Below are positions 34,620-43,882 of a stretch of DNA of 64,000 nucleotides, piece by piece; position 1 is the stretch's first letter; each line of letters starts with the position of its first letter. The DNA lies in the NCBI RefSeq assembly GCF_022669055.1, contig NZ_JAJMLW010000004.1, positions 62,001-126,000 on the forward strand, written 5' to 3'. Source of the stretch: Adlercreutzia faecimuris. GTDB taxonomy: Bacteria; Actinomycetota; Coriobacteriia; Coriobacteriales; Eggerthellaceae. The notes beneath the pieces were generated by a model, which did no database searches, was not told the DNA's origin, and saw nothing but the letters and a program-made list of their open reading frames with translations. The position numbers and the translations under genes are program-made.

Positions 34620-35273
34620 GTGGAATTCTCGGTGATGATGGGCATCCTGGGCGACGGCTTCATGCTCACGGCGCAGATCTTCGTCGTGACGCTGGTCGGC
34701 TCGCTGCCGCTGGGCGTCGTGGTGGCCCTCGCGCGCATGAGCCGCTTCAAGCCGCTGGCCTGGGTGGCGCAGCTCTACATATCCATCCTGCGCGGCACGC
34801 CGCTCATGCTGCAGCTCATGGCCATCATGTTCGGCCCGTACTACCTGCTCGGCCTGAACATGGGATCGGACTGGAAGTTCGGCGCCTGCGCCATCGGCTT
34901 CATCCTCAACTACGCGGCCTACTTCGCCGAGATCTACCGCTCGGGCATCCAGTCCATCCCGCGCGGCCAGTACGAGGCGGCCGCCGTGCTGGGCTACTCC
35001 CGCGCGCAGACCTTCATGAAGATCATCCTGCCGCAGGTCATCAAGCGCATCCTGCCCGCCATGGGCAACGAGGTCATCACCCTGGTGAAGGACACGTCGC
35101 TCGCCTTCGTGCTGGGCATCGCCGAGATGTTCTCGGCCGCCAAGGCGCTTTCTGCCCGCGAGGTGTCGATGCTGCCCTACGCCATCGCCGCCCTCATCTA
35201 CTGGGTGTTCTGCCTGCTCATCGAGTTCATCCTCAACCGCGTCGAGAAGAAGCTCGACTACTATCACGACTAG
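34620..35273 (+). CDS. amino acid ABC transporter permease
   Basis: A 217-residue HisM/GlnP-type permease with about five membrane helices. The N-terminal LTAQIFVVTLVGSLPLG segment and the EAA loop (QYEAAAVLGYSRAQTFMKII) that contacts the ATPase are clear. The start is GTG at 34620 with a GAGGAGG ribosome site. It pairs with the lipoprotein and ATPase genes on either side. Confidence 0.94.
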   Translation: MEFSVMMGILGDGFMLTAQIFVVTLVGSLPLGVVVALARMSRFKPLAWVAQLYISILRGTPLMLQLMAIMFGPYYLLGLNMGSDWKFGACAIGFILNYAAYFAEIYRSGIQSIPRGQYEAAAVLGYSRAQTFMKIILPQVIKRILPAMGNEVITLVKDTSLAFVLGIAEMFSAAKALSAREVSMLPYAIAALIYWVFCLLIEFILNRVEKKLDYYHD

Positions 35274-35306
35274 CGCGCCCGCGGGGCGCCTCTGCTGGGA
35301 GGCCTC

Positions 35307-36086
<780 letters not shown>

Positions 36087-36098
36087 GGAGGCCCCGTC

Positions 36099-37109
36099 AT
36101 GGATGTGAAGAACCTCTTCGACCAGGGCGTCTCCAAGGCGCGTGGCGCCGTGTCGTCCGTCGCGGTGGAGCAGCGCGGGTTCGTGCGGGCCCTCGCGCGG
36201 ATGTGCGACGACGGCTGGCGCGCCGGCTGGCACGAGCGCAACGGCGGCAACGCCTCCTACCGGCTGACGGCCGAGGAAGCCCAGGCCTGCCGCCCCTACT
36301 TCCACGAGGAGCCGCGCCCCTGGGAGCCGCTTGACGCCGCGGTGCCGGCTCTGGCGGGGGAGTGCCTGCTGGTGACGGCCGCGGGGTCGTACTTCCGCAA
36401 CGTCAAGGATGACCCGTCGCGGGCGCTCGGCATCATCGAGCTCGACTTGAGCGGCGCGTTCTGGCGCCCCGTCTGGGGCTTCGAGGGCGGCGGCCGGCCC
36501 ACGAGCGAGCTGGCGGCCCACGTCATCCTCCACGGCGTGCGCAAGGAGGCCACCGCCGCCGCGAGCCGCGTGGTCTACCACTGTCACCCCGTCGAGGTCA
36601 TCGCGCTCACCTTCGCCCTGCCGCCGGACGCCCGCGCGCTGACGCGCGCCCTGTGGAAGACGATGACCGAGTGCATCATGGTGTTCCCCGAGGGCGTGGG
36701 CGCGGTGCCCACGGCGGTGCCCGGGTCGCGGAGCCTGGCCGACCTGACGGCCGCGGCGGCGCGCGACCACGCGGCCGTCGTCTGGGCGCACCACGGGCTG
36801 CTCGCCACGGGGGCAACCTGCGACGACGCCTTCGGCCTGGCCAGCGTGCTGGTGAAGGCGGCCGCCATCTACCGCGACGCGCGCGTGCTCTCCGGCGGCG
36901 CCGAGCCCGCCTACCCGCTGACCGACGCCGACCTGGTCCTGCTGGCCGGGGGCCTGGGCGTCACGCCCAACCCGGCGTACCTGTCGGCGGATGCGCCTGA
37001 GCCCGTTGCGCCCGCGTCGGCGGACGAGCCCGCCGCGTCTGAGCCCGCCGTGCCCGAGCCGGCGTCCGCCGAGCCCACGTCCTCGACATCCCAACCGGAA
37101 GGGGAGTGA
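36099..37109 (+). CDS. class II aldolase family protein, rhamnulose-1-phosphate aldolase-like
   Basis: A 336-residue zinc-dependent aldolase-family enzyme. The features seen are the phosphate-loop motif HERNGGNASYRL, GRPTSELAAHVILH, the zinc-binding YHCHPVEVIALTF and WAHHGLLATGATCDDAFGLA. These match RhaD best among class II aldolases, where the product would be dihydroxyacetone phosphate plus lactaldehyde. The last 40 residues are an Ala/Pro/Glu-rich tail. It follows the ABC ATPase gene by 12 nt (AAGGAGG site) and ends 4 nt before the phosphatase gene. Why it sits in an amino acid transport operon is unclear, so substrate assignment is tentative. Confidence 0.8.
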   Translation: MDVKNLFDQGVSKARGAVSSVAVEQRGFVRALARMCDDGWRAGWHERNGGNASYRLTAEEAQACRPYFHEEPRPWEPLDAAVPALAGECLLVTAAGSYFRNVKDDPSRALGIIELDLSGAFWRPVWGFEGGGRPTSELAAHVILHGVRKEATAAASRVVYHCHPVEVIALTFALPPDARALTRALWKTMTECIMVFPEGVGAVPTAVPGSRSLADLTAAAARDHAAVVWAHHGLLATGATCDDAFGLASVLVKAAAIYRDARVLSGGAEPAYPLTDADLVLLAGGLGVTPNPAYLSADAPEPVAPASADEPAASEPAVPEPASAEPTSSTSQPEGE

Positions 37110-37113
37110 CCCC

Positions 37114-37809
37114 ATGACCGTCACCTTCCACTTCGCGCGTCACGGCGAGACGCTGTTCAACGTCATGGGGAAGGTGCAGGGCTGGTGCGACACGCCGCTC
37201 ACGGGCAACGGCCTGTACGCGGCCTACCGCCTGGGCCAGGGGCTCGTGGGAACCGACTTCATCTGGGCCTATTCCAGCGACAGCGGCCGTGCGCGCGAGA
37301 CGCTGGCCGTGGCGCTGGAGGCGCGCGCCAACGAGCGGCGCTTGAGGGGCATCGACGAGGGCGACCGATCCATCCCCGTGTCGGCGGACCTGCGCCTGCG
37401 CGAGTGGTGCTATGGCTGGCTCGAGGGCGAGCTGGGCGAGGAGATGCGCCGCGCGCTGGTGGACTGCTTCGGCCGCGACCTCGAGCGCGCCGAGCAGAAC
37501 GAGCGCCTGCCCGAGATCGCCGACTTCTTCGCGCGGGCCGACCCCACGGGCCGCGCCGAGGACTTCGCCGCCATCGAGGGGCGCCTGCGCTCCTTCATCG
37601 CCGAGGCGGCCGCCCACGCCGAGGAGGCCGGCGGCGGCGACGTGCTGGTGGTCACCCACGCCTTCATCATCCGCACGCTGGTCTACCTCTTCGACCGCGC
37701 CCGCATCAACGACCCGCTCAAGATAGAGAACGCCAGCCTCACCGAGCTCATCTGGCAGGACGGCGAGATCTGCCTGGGGAAGATCGGCGACACCGCGCAC
37801 CTGGCGTAG
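37114..37809 (+). CDS. histidine phosphatase family protein
   Basis: A 231-residue phosphoglycerate-mutase-like phosphatase. The phosphohistidine motif FARHGETLFN is at residues 7-16; Arg/Glu residues follow in SSDSGRARETL and LREWCYGWLEGE, and the second His is in VVTHAFIIRTL. Members act on small phosphorylated metabolites such as sugar phosphates. Close coupling to the aldolase gene suggests a common pathway. The ATG at 37114 follows GGAAGGGGAG. Confidence 0.9.
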   Translation: MTVTFHFARHGETLFNVMGKVQGWCDTPLTGNGLYAAYRLGQGLVGTDFIWAYSSDSGRARETLAVALEARANERRLRGIDEGDRSIPVSADLRLREWCYGWLEGELGEEMRRALVDCFGRDLERAEQNERLPEIADFFARADPTGRAEDFAAIEGRLRSFIAEAAAHAEEAGGGDVLVVTHAFIIRTLVYLFDRARINDPLKIENASLTELIWQDGEICLGKIGDTAHLA

Positions 37810-37911
37810 CGCGCCGCACGGCACGTGGTCGGCCTGCGCCTTGCGTCCCGAGCTGCGCGGCGCGCAGTTGTCCCGCGGCGTGCGCGATTCCGCCCGTCTC
37901 GCCCGCCGCGG

Positions 37912-38580
37912 CTACTTCCGCGGCTTCCTCACCATGGCGCGCTCGGTGATGGCGAAGTCCGGGCTCTCGAAGACGTGGCAGACCTCGAACCCCACGTGCT
38001 CGTAGAGCTCCTGCAGGCTGTCGGAGTACGTCTCCAGGTAGCAGGGGATCCCGTGCTCGTCCGCGTAGTCGAAGAACGGCGTGATGAGCCGGCGGAAGCG
38101 GCCGGTGCCCCGCTGCTCGGGGTCGACGGCCAGCATGACGAAGTGGATGAAGTCGCCTTCCTTCCGCTCGCGCTCCTCCCAGTCGAAGACGGAGATGGGG
38201 GCCATGCGCTCCAGCTGCGCGGCGAAGGCGACGGCCTCCTCGTCGGAGAGCACCTCGTCGGTGAGCAGGCGGTCGGCCTTCTCCTCCAGGTGCGCCCAGG
38301 TGAGGCCCTCCAGGTCGCTCTTGAGGTAGGCGATGGCCAGGGCGGTGCCGTCCTCCAGGCAGTAGGCGGCCTGGTAGGGGGCGCCCACGACGATGTCGTT
38401 CATGATGATGGCGCGCGACAGGAAGCGCTCGCGGTCGGCGCCCTGCGATCCGGCGGGCAGCGCCTTCAGCAGCTCGAGCGTCCACAGCTCCTCGAGGAAG
38501 GCGTCGCCTCCCATACGCGCCAGCTTGACGGCCAGCTCCTTATCGGCGGGGTCGACGGTGACGAGTCCGGGCAGCTTCAT
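37912..38580 (-). CDS. GNAT-family N-acetyltransferase
   Basis: A 222-residue acetyltransferase on the minus strand. The acetyl-CoA motif is FVMLAVDPEQRGTGRFRRLI (near residue 140), where Q-R-G-T-G-R is the pyrophosphate loop. The later CYLETYSDSLQELYEHVGFEVC is motif B with the typical Y-x-x-x-G-F. The N-terminal half is all-helical and family-specific. The substrate is unknown. The ATG at 38580 has GAGAGGAACC before it and a TACAAT -10 at 38633-38638 on this strand. Confidence 0.88.
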   Translation of the reverse strand: MKLPGLVTVDPADKELAVKLARMGGDAFLEELWTLELLKALPAGSQGADRERFLSRAIIMNDIVVGAPYQAAYCLEDGTALAIAYLKSDLEGLTWAHLEEKADRLLTDEVLSDEEAVAFAAQLERMAPISVFDWEERERKEGDFIHFVMLAVDPEQRGTGRFRRLITPFFDYADEHGIPCYLETYSDSLQELYEHVGFEVCHVFESPDFAITERAMVRKPRK

Positions 38581-38930
38581 GGCGGTTCCTCTCGGGTTGG
38601 GGCGGGCGGGGCGCCCGTCGGGTTCTGCGACGATTGTAGCCCGCGCCGCGGGGCGTTGGGGCAGGCGTTTCCGAGAGGACACCGGGCGGCGGCGGGTACC
38701 CGGCCCGTCAGCTTACGGGAGTACGTCAGTTGGTGTATCTCCGTGACGCGGGGATGACGTTTGCCCGGCGCCGATTCCGGCGTTTTCGCGCGGATGCTAA
38801 GGTGGGCGCGTCGCTGCGAGACCCACTCGGAAGCGGCCGCCACCCCTCCAACTCGGCGGCCCTTCGCCAGACGCGTGCGGTATCGCCACCGCCTTCGGAA
38901 ACAACAGTCAGACCGATCAAGGAGCTAACC
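38581..38930. promoter_or_regulatory. divergent promoter region between the GNAT and HtrA genes
   Basis: 350 bases without a gene. The minus-strand -10 (TACAAT) is at 38633-38638. On the plus strand I see no strong promoter hexamers before htrA, although the GGATGCTAAGG stretch near 38793 could serve. No repeats are found. Confidence 0.35.
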
Positions 38931-40439
38931 ATGACTGAGAACAACACCACGCCTCCGGTGCCTGGCGCCGGGCAGCCGGGAGACGTCCCCGGCGCCCAGC
39001 CAACCCAGCCGATGCCGGGCGCCCAGCCCGTGCAGCCCGCCCAGCCCGCGCAGACGGTTCCCATGCCGGGCGTGCACGCCGCCCAGACCGCGCCGGTCCA
39101 CGAGGCCCAGCACGCGATCCCGGCTGGCGGCGTCCCCTATGCCAGCGCCGGCCACGCGGCCGTGCCCCCCGTGCCCGAGGCCAAGAAGAACTCGGGCGCC
39201 AAGACCTTCCTCATCGCCTTCGCGGGCGCGCTCGTGGCCTGCGTCGTCGCCTTCGGCGTGATGGGCGCCGTGAACGCGGCCACCAGCGCGGGCAACGGCG
39301 GCGCCGTCGAGCCGGGTGCCACCGTGAGCAACCCGCAGGGCACCAACATCACCGTCAACGGCGAGGACGCCACGCTGCCCGAGGTCGTCTCGGCCAAGTG
39401 CCTGCCCTCCGTGGCGGCCATCGACGTGTACGCGCGCCAGACCAGCGGCTACGGCAACCTGTACGGCTACGGCTGGGGCGGCGGCCAGCAGGGCGGCGAG
39501 CTCGCCGCCACGTCGCTCGGCAGCGGCGTCGTGCTGACCGAGGACGGCTACATCATCACCAACAACCACGTGGTCGAGGGCGGCGAGGCCTTCGAGGTCA
39601 CCGTCGAGGGCGTCACCTACGAGGCCGACCTTGTCGGCGCCGACCCCAGCTCGGACGTGGCCGTGCTCAAGTGCCAGGACGCCAGCGGCCTCACCCCGAT
39701 GGAGCTCGGCGACTCGGATGACCTGGTCATCGGCGAGTGGGTCATGACGCTCGGCAGCCCCTTCGGCCTGGAGCAGTCCGTGGCCACCGGCATCGTGTCG
39801 GCCACCAGCCGCTCCCAGATCATGGACGCCTCCGCCGACCCGACCGGCATGAGCAGCGGCCAGAGCACCATCTACCCCAACATGATCCAGACCGACGCGG
39901 CCATCAACCCCGGTAACTCCGGCGGCGCCATGGTGGACGCCGAGGGCAAGCTCATCGGCATCAACACGCTGATCACCTCCTATTCCGGCAACTACTCCGG
40001 CGTCGGCTTCGCCATCCCCGTGAACTACGCGGTGAGCTTGGCGAACCAGATCATCGACGGCCAGACGCCCACCCATGCGCAGCTCGGCGTGTCGCTGATC
40101 AACGTCACCCCGCAGATGGCCCAGCGCTACGGCCTGACCGTCGACGAGGGCGCCTACGTCGCGGCCGTCACGCCCGATTCCGGCGCCGCGGCGGCCGGCC
40201 TGCAGGAGGGCGACATCGTGACCGCCTTCGACGGCAGCGCCGTGGAGAGCGCGAGCGACCTCATGCTCGACGTGCGCGGCAAGCAGCCGGGCGACACGGT
40301 GACGCTCACCATCGACCGCGGCGGCAAGAGCCAGGACGTCCAGGTCACCCTGGGCGACGACTCCTCCAGCCAGCAGCGGCAGCAGGCGCCCAGCCGCCAG
40401 CAGCGCTACGGCTACGGCCAGCTGGAGGACGCCGCCTAG
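38931..40439 (+). CDS. membrane-anchored HtrA/DegP-type serine protease
   Basis: A 502-residue protease. An N-terminal Pro/Ala/Gln-rich cytoplasmic segment (1-90) leads to one membrane helix (about 92-115), which places the protease outside the cell. The catalytic triad is His213 (NNHVV), Asp242 (SSDVAVLK) and Ser330 (GNSGGAMV). A single PDZ domain covers about 385-480 (GAYVAAVTPDSGAAAAGLQEGDIV). Such enzymes degrade misfolded envelope proteins. An insert with Gly/Tyr repeats (GYGNLYGYGWGGG) lies just before the protease core. The ATG at 38931 follows AAGGAGC. Confidence 0.95.
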   Translation: MTENNTTPPVPGAGQPGDVPGAQPTQPMPGAQPVQPAQPAQTVPMPGVHAAQTAPVHEAQHAIPAGGVPYASAGHAAVPPVPEAKKNSGAKTFLIAFAGALVACVVAFGVMGAVNAATSAGNGGAVEPGATVSNPQGTNITVNGEDATLPEVVSAKCLPSVAAIDVYARQTSGYGNLYGYGWGGGQQGGELAATSLGSGVVLTEDGYIITNNHVVEGGEAFEVTVEGVTYEADLVGADPSSDVAVLKCQDASGLTPMELGDSDDLVIGEWVMTLGSPFGLEQSVATGIVSATSRSQIMDASADPTGMSSGQSTIYPNMIQTDAAINPGNSGGAMVDAEGKLIGINTLITSYSGNYSGVGFAIPVNYAVSLANQIIDGQTPTHAQLGVSLINVTPQMAQRYGLTVDEGAYVAAVTPDSGAAAAGLQEGDIVTAFDGSAVESASDLMLDVRGKQPGDTVTLTIDRGGKSQDVQVTLGDDSSSQQRQQAPSRQQRYGYGQLEDAA

Positions 40440-40480
40440 CGTGCGTCTGAGGCAACCCGGCGCGGAAGGCGCCCAGAGCC

Positions 40481-40512
40481 AGCGGGCCCCTCGGTGAGGG
40501 GCTCGCTTTTTT
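40481..40512 (+). terminator. intrinsic terminator after the HtrA gene
   Basis: A 12-bp stem with one G-U pair (40481-40492 with 40496-40507) followed by six T's (40507-40512). Confidence 0.85.
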
Positions 40513-40524
40513 ATGGGCGGGTTG

Positions 40525-42066
40525 CTAGCGTGGGGGAAGCTCGTAGCGTCGATTCCTCGTTTCGCCGTGGGCGACGATAACTCCCTCAGCAGCTAGCCGA
40601 TTCAGGTGGCTGCTGGCCGTTCGTCTGGTAACGCCTGCGACCTCCGCAACGCGGGCGACGGTGACGGGCCCCTCTTGGACGAGCTTCATGACGATTGCGG
40701 GGACTCCCTTCGCTGACTCAGCCTTTCGCGAGGGCTCCCGTGCCGTCTCGTCCTTTGCCCGCTTGGGGACGTGCGCGCGAAAGACATCCCCCTCTTCAAG
40801 AATGGGGTCTGCGCCTAGGTAGTGCTTGGAGTACTTGAAGAGGTTGCGCGTGCCGCTGCCGAGTTCATCGGCATAGGCAATTTGGCTGAAAAAGCGTGCG
40901 ATTAGGGGATTCTTCGGAATAGGGTTGAAGCTCAAGGGGCTGATCGTCCCTGAGAACATCGCGCGGCTGGCGTTTTCGGTATGGATGCCGTTTTCGTCGA
41001 TGATGAGTTTTGCGGGGAAGGGATTCGTATACTCGCGGTGGATGAGCAGGTTCGAGATGAGCTCGCGGCAGATGACGTCGCGCAGGCTTATGCGCGAGTC
41101 GCCTTCAAGGAAGAAGGGATTGGGGAGATTCTTGGCGCAGAACTCCATGAGTTGTCGCTGAGCGTCGATGAGGTTTGTCGTCACGACAATCCGATCGTCG
41201 TAGCGGTCTGCGTCATGTATGCGCACGATGGCATCTGTCTTGTAGGCGGGAAGTATCTGGGCTATCACCTCGTCTTTGCCCAGCAGAAGCGCGGCGGCTA
41301 GGTTGAGTCCCTCTTCGCCGGTAGAGAAGTCTCTTCCGATAAGGCCGGCATATCTCAGGATCTGGTCGTCGTCCAATGACGACCAGGGGTGTCCGGGCGT
41401 CCTCGTGGAGGCGAGCTTTCGGGCATGGGCGAGAACGTCAAGGCGAAGGTCGTCCATGCGCAGATAGGGATAGATTCTCTGCTCGGTGAACGTGCCGCTC
41501 TTTCTCAGATGAAGCGCGGTGGTCTGTGAGCCGGGAGGAATTTTGATGTCAGCATCGGCGACGCGGTCAAAAACCGTGCCCTTGAAGCTATGCACGTCGG
41601 GGCTCAGGGGAACCCATATCCTGATGATGGTACCATCGTCGATGACATGCCTTTCGGTTTCCACGCTTACAGGGGGACTGAATAGCTTTGGGTTGCGTGC
41701 CACGCTTGCGATGTTTCTCTGTATGGCAAGCTCCTGGCCTGCTTGGACGCCGGTTACTGTTCCGTCGTCTGCTATGCCAAGAAGGATGGTGCCTCCCGAT
41801 CTGTTCGCAAAGGCGCAGATGGTCTCAAATACATCCTCGCCTGGGCTAGTTCCGCAGCGCTTGAACTCCATCGAGGGCCCTTCGCCGTGGGCTATCATTC
41901 GCAGAAGCTCTTGCTCGGCCATGGCCCTCATCTCCCTCGATGCGTTGAGGATGGTTTCAGGTGAGTATAGGGCATTTCCCGAATCATTTCCCGAATCATT
42001 TCCCGAATCATTTCCCGAATCGCCTTGCGCTAAGGAGCGTTCGCCGCTTGCCATCGAAACCAGCAC
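40525..42066 (-). CDS. Schlafen AlbA-domain / ATPase-like transcriptional regulator
   Basis: Up to 513 residues on the minus strand. An AlbA_2 (Schlafen) domain (EGPSMEFKR, then ICAFANRSGGTILLGIADDG) is followed by a GHKL-type ATPase-like domain (RELISNLLIHREYTNPFP, NPLIARFF, ADELGSGTRNL). A C-terminal winged helix follows (VTVARVAEVAGVTRRTASSHLNRLAAEGV). Such proteins are putative regulators, often within mobile or defence-rich regions. The N-terminus is uncertain: the first 32 residues contain four G-N-D-S repeats from a 12-bp tandem repeat, and a start at the internal Met-Ala-Glu (about residue 49) is plausible. Codon use is AT-richer than its neighbours, hinting at transfer. Confidence 0.85.
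   Translation of the reverse strand: MLVSMASGERSLAQGDSGNDSGNDSGNDSGNALYSPETILNASREMRAMAEQELLRMIAHGEGPSMEFKRCGTSPGEDVFETICAFANRSGGTILLGIADDGTVTGVQAGQELAIQRNIASVARNPKLFSPPVSVETERHVIDDGTIIRIWVPLSPDVHSFKGTVFDRVADADIKIPPGSQTTALHLRKSGTFTEQRIYPYLRMDDLRLDVLAHARKLASTRTPGHPWSSLDDDQILRYAGLIGRDFSTGEEGLNLAAALLLGKDEVIAQILPAYKTDAIVRIHDADRYDDRIVVTTNLIDAQRQLMEFCAKNLPNPFFLEGDSRISLRDVICRELISNLLIHREYTNPFPAKLIIDENGIHTENASRAMFSGTISPLSFNPIPKNPLIARFFSQIAYADELGSGTRNLFKYSKHYLGADPILEEGDVFRAHVPKRAKDETAREPSRKAESAKGVPAIVMKLVQEGPVTVARVAEVAGVTRRTASSHLNRLAAEGVIVAHGETRNRRYELPPR
41973..42020. repeat. four tandem copies of a 12-bp repeat
   Basis: CATTTCCCGAAT is repeated four times without change, near the 5' end of the minus-strand Schlafen gene. 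Copy-number change keeps the reading frame and would only alter a G-N-D-S repeat. Confidence 0.9.
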
Positions 42067-42136
42067 GGGATTGTGTGGAGTTGTACGGATAATCCGTCAG
42101 TGGTGAACGTCTTTGGTTGCGTTCCAAGGGCTGTGA

Positions 42137-42142
42137 TACTAT
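42137..42142 (+). promoter_or_regulatory. likely promoter of the polysaccharide locus
   Basis: TACTAT, preceded by an extended TGTGA and by TTGGTT 18 bp upstream, lies in the 353-bp gap between the Schlafen gene and the first NusG-like gene. The resulting leader would include the G10 tract at 42254-42263. Confidence 0.45.
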
Positions 42143-42253
42143 ATTCGACTGAACTGCCGCATGCATCTGAGCAGGCGGGATGTGATTCGACGAAGAAACG
42201 AGGGTGGGCCGCGCGTGAGCCAGTCGACGCTGACATATACCGCAGAGACTCGC

Positions 42254-42263
42254 GGGGGGGGGG
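42254..42263. repeat. homopolymeric G10 tract
   Basis: Ten consecutive G's in the leader of the NusG-like gene. It lies inside a short frame beginning with GTG at 42215 (AGGGTGG site 7 nt upstream) that stops at 42278-42280. With nine or twelve G's this frame would run into the NusG-like frame. The length is in the range where slipped-strand mispairing is common. Confidence 0.85.
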
Positions 42264-42434
42264 CAGCCGCTTCAAGGTAACCCCGGCAGCCTCCGCGTAG
42301 ACCCTGCCGCGGCGCGTTCGGCCGATGCCCGCGTCGCGAGGGCGCGCGCCCGTCGGTGCGCCCGACCCGTTTCATCTGTTTTTCCCGATCGAAAGCCGAA
42401 TATCGCCGCTGACGCGCCCCTGGCGCGCTACGTC

Positions 42435-42983
42435 GTGCAGGTCGTCCCGTCCCGCGAGGACGCGGCGGCGCGGCGCGTGGCGGCCCTGGGCGGCCCTGCC
42501 GTGCGGGCGTGCTTCCCGCTGCGTCGTCAGATGCTGCGCAGGAAGGCCGGCGCGTGGAGCTACGCGCTGGAGCCCCTGTTCCCCGGTTACCTGTTCCTGT
42601 CCTCCGACGATCCGGAGTCGGTCGATCGCGCCCTGCGTCGCTCGACCCAGCCCGACGTGGTGCTGAGCGCCGGCCGCTGCGTGGCCGCGCTCTCCGACGC
42701 GGAGGCGGCCCTCGTGCGGGCCCTCGCCGATGGCGAGGGGATCGTGCGTTCCTCCCGCGGGCGCATCGTCGACGGCCAGCTGGTGGTGGATTCCGGCCCG
42801 CTCGTCGGGTTGGAGGATCTGGTGCGTCGCGTCGACCGCCATCATCGCGCGGCCTGGATCGACCCGTCCCGCGCCGCCGAGGTGCTGCTGGGGGAGGATC
42901 CGACGCGCTTCGGCACGCCGCTGACGCTGCCGGCCGGCGCCCACGGTCTCAAGGTGGGGCTGGAGGTGATCTCCAAGAGCTGA
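42435..42983 (+). CDS. NusG-like transcription antiterminator (LoaP/RfaH type), copy 1
   Basis: At least 182 residues. An NGN domain (VVPSREDAAARRVAALGG, EPLFPGYLFLSSDD) is followed by a linker and a KOW-like end (SGPLVGLEDLVRRVDRHHRAAW). Specialised NusG paralogues of this kind travel with RNA polymerase and suppress termination in long polysaccharide operons. Similarity to copy 2 begins before the GTG at 42435 (A-R-Y-V-V-Q-V), so the first canonical start truncates the domain. A CTG at 42420 would give a full domain but has no ribosome site. The frame is open back to 42234, through the G10 tract, which suggests expression depends on tract length. Confidence 0.78.
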   Translation: MQVVPSREDAAARRVAALGGPAVRACFPLRRQMLRRKAGAWSYALEPLFPGYLFLSSDDPESVDRALRRSTQPDVVLSAGRCVAALSDAEAALVRALADGEGIVRSSRGRIVDGQLVVDSGPLVGLEDLVRRVDRHHRAAWIDPSRAAEVLLGEDPTRFGTPLTLPAGAHGLKVGLEVISKS

Positions 42984-43311
42984 CGAGCCGTCTCCGCCTT
43001 CGCAGCTTGTTGCGGAGAGCCCGAGCGAGCGGCGCGCCGGATTCCCGAAGATCGCGCCAGGCAATCGCCCTTTGAGTTCGCTCGACCTCTCCGCAGGAAA
43101 CTGCACTGATATCCCGTTGCGTAAAGCGAGGCCGCGTTCGGCAGTCGTACAAGCGCGGGAGGGGAAGAGCGATTGCCGCGGAGGGCCGGAGGGCCCCGAT
43201 GGCGGAGCCGAAGGAGGCGCCCTGGGCGACCGCCTGCGGCGAAGCCGTGCCGCGGTGGCTGAGCGCGGGCCCGCGGGCCCGATGGCGAGGCTGTGGCAGA
43301 AGGGAGGCGCC
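42984..43311 (+). promoter_or_regulatory. long leader between the two NusG-like genes
   Basis: 328 GC-rich bases without a convincing gene. GGCAATCGC (43060-43068) and its inverse GCGATTGCC (43169-43177) could pair over 100 nt. Several local GC-rich inverted repeats occur near 43180-43290. It could be a target or control leader for antitermination, but this is inference. Confidence 0.35.
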
Positions 43312-43824
43312 ATGTGGTACGTGGTGCAGGTGGCGACCGGTCGCGAGCAAGCGGCCTGCGGCCTCATCGGCGAGCGCGTGGACAGCGCCCTTCTGAAGGA
43401 GTGCTTCGTGCCGCGTCGCACGGTGGCCTACAAGGAGGCCGACGGGTGGAAGACGGTGGAGGAGCCCCTGTTCCCGGGCTACGTCATCGTGGACACCGGC
43501 CAGCCCAAGCGCCTGCACGGGCACCTGCTGGCGCTGCCCGACTTCGCGCGCCTGCTCGACGTGGACGGCGAGTTCCTGCCGCTCGACGACGAGGAGGTGG
43601 CCTGGATTGACGCCTTCACGCATCGCGGCCACCGCGTGGTGGACATGTCGCGAGCGGTGGTGGAAGGCGGCATCGTCCGCATTGTGAGCGGGCCGCTGGT
43701 GGGCAAGGAGGCCCAGGTCAAGCGCATCAACCGCCGCAAGCGAACCGCCGTGCTCGAACTGCGCATCCTCGGCCGCGACGTCGAGGTGCCCATGGGCCTG
43801 GAGGTAGTTCGCCGCCAACGCTGA
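43312..43824 (+). CDS. NusG-like transcription antiterminator (LoaP/RfaH type), copy 2
   Basis: A 170-residue protein with the complete layout: NGN domain starting MWYVVQVATGREQAA, CFVPRRTVAYKEADGWKTVEEPLFPGYVIV, then a KOW domain (VEGGIVRIVSGPLVGKEAQVKRINRRKRTAVLEL). The ATG at 43312 has AGAAGGGAGG upstream; an open frame to 43072 is not conserved. It lies directly before the initiating sugar transferase and probably promotes read-through of the 20-kb glycan operon. It is clearly related to copy 1 but has a normal start. Confidence 0.92.
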   Translation: MWYVVQVATGREQAACGLIGERVDSALLKECFVPRRTVAYKEADGWKTVEEPLFPGYVIVDTGQPKRLHGHLLALPDFARLLDVDGEFLPLDDEEVAWIDAFTHRGHRVVDMSRAVVEGGIVRIVSGPLVGKEAQVKRINRRKRTAVLELRILGRDVEVPMGLEVVRRQR

Positions 43825-43882
43825 TCCCCCTAAAGCACGACCGCCCCACCGGGGCACCCGAAGAACAAGAACCATAGAAGCC

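Noticed and set aside
38581-38682. Longer N-terminus of the minus-strand acetyltransferase
   Set aside because: The extra residues are read from promoter DNA, and the ATG at 38580 has a good ribosome site.
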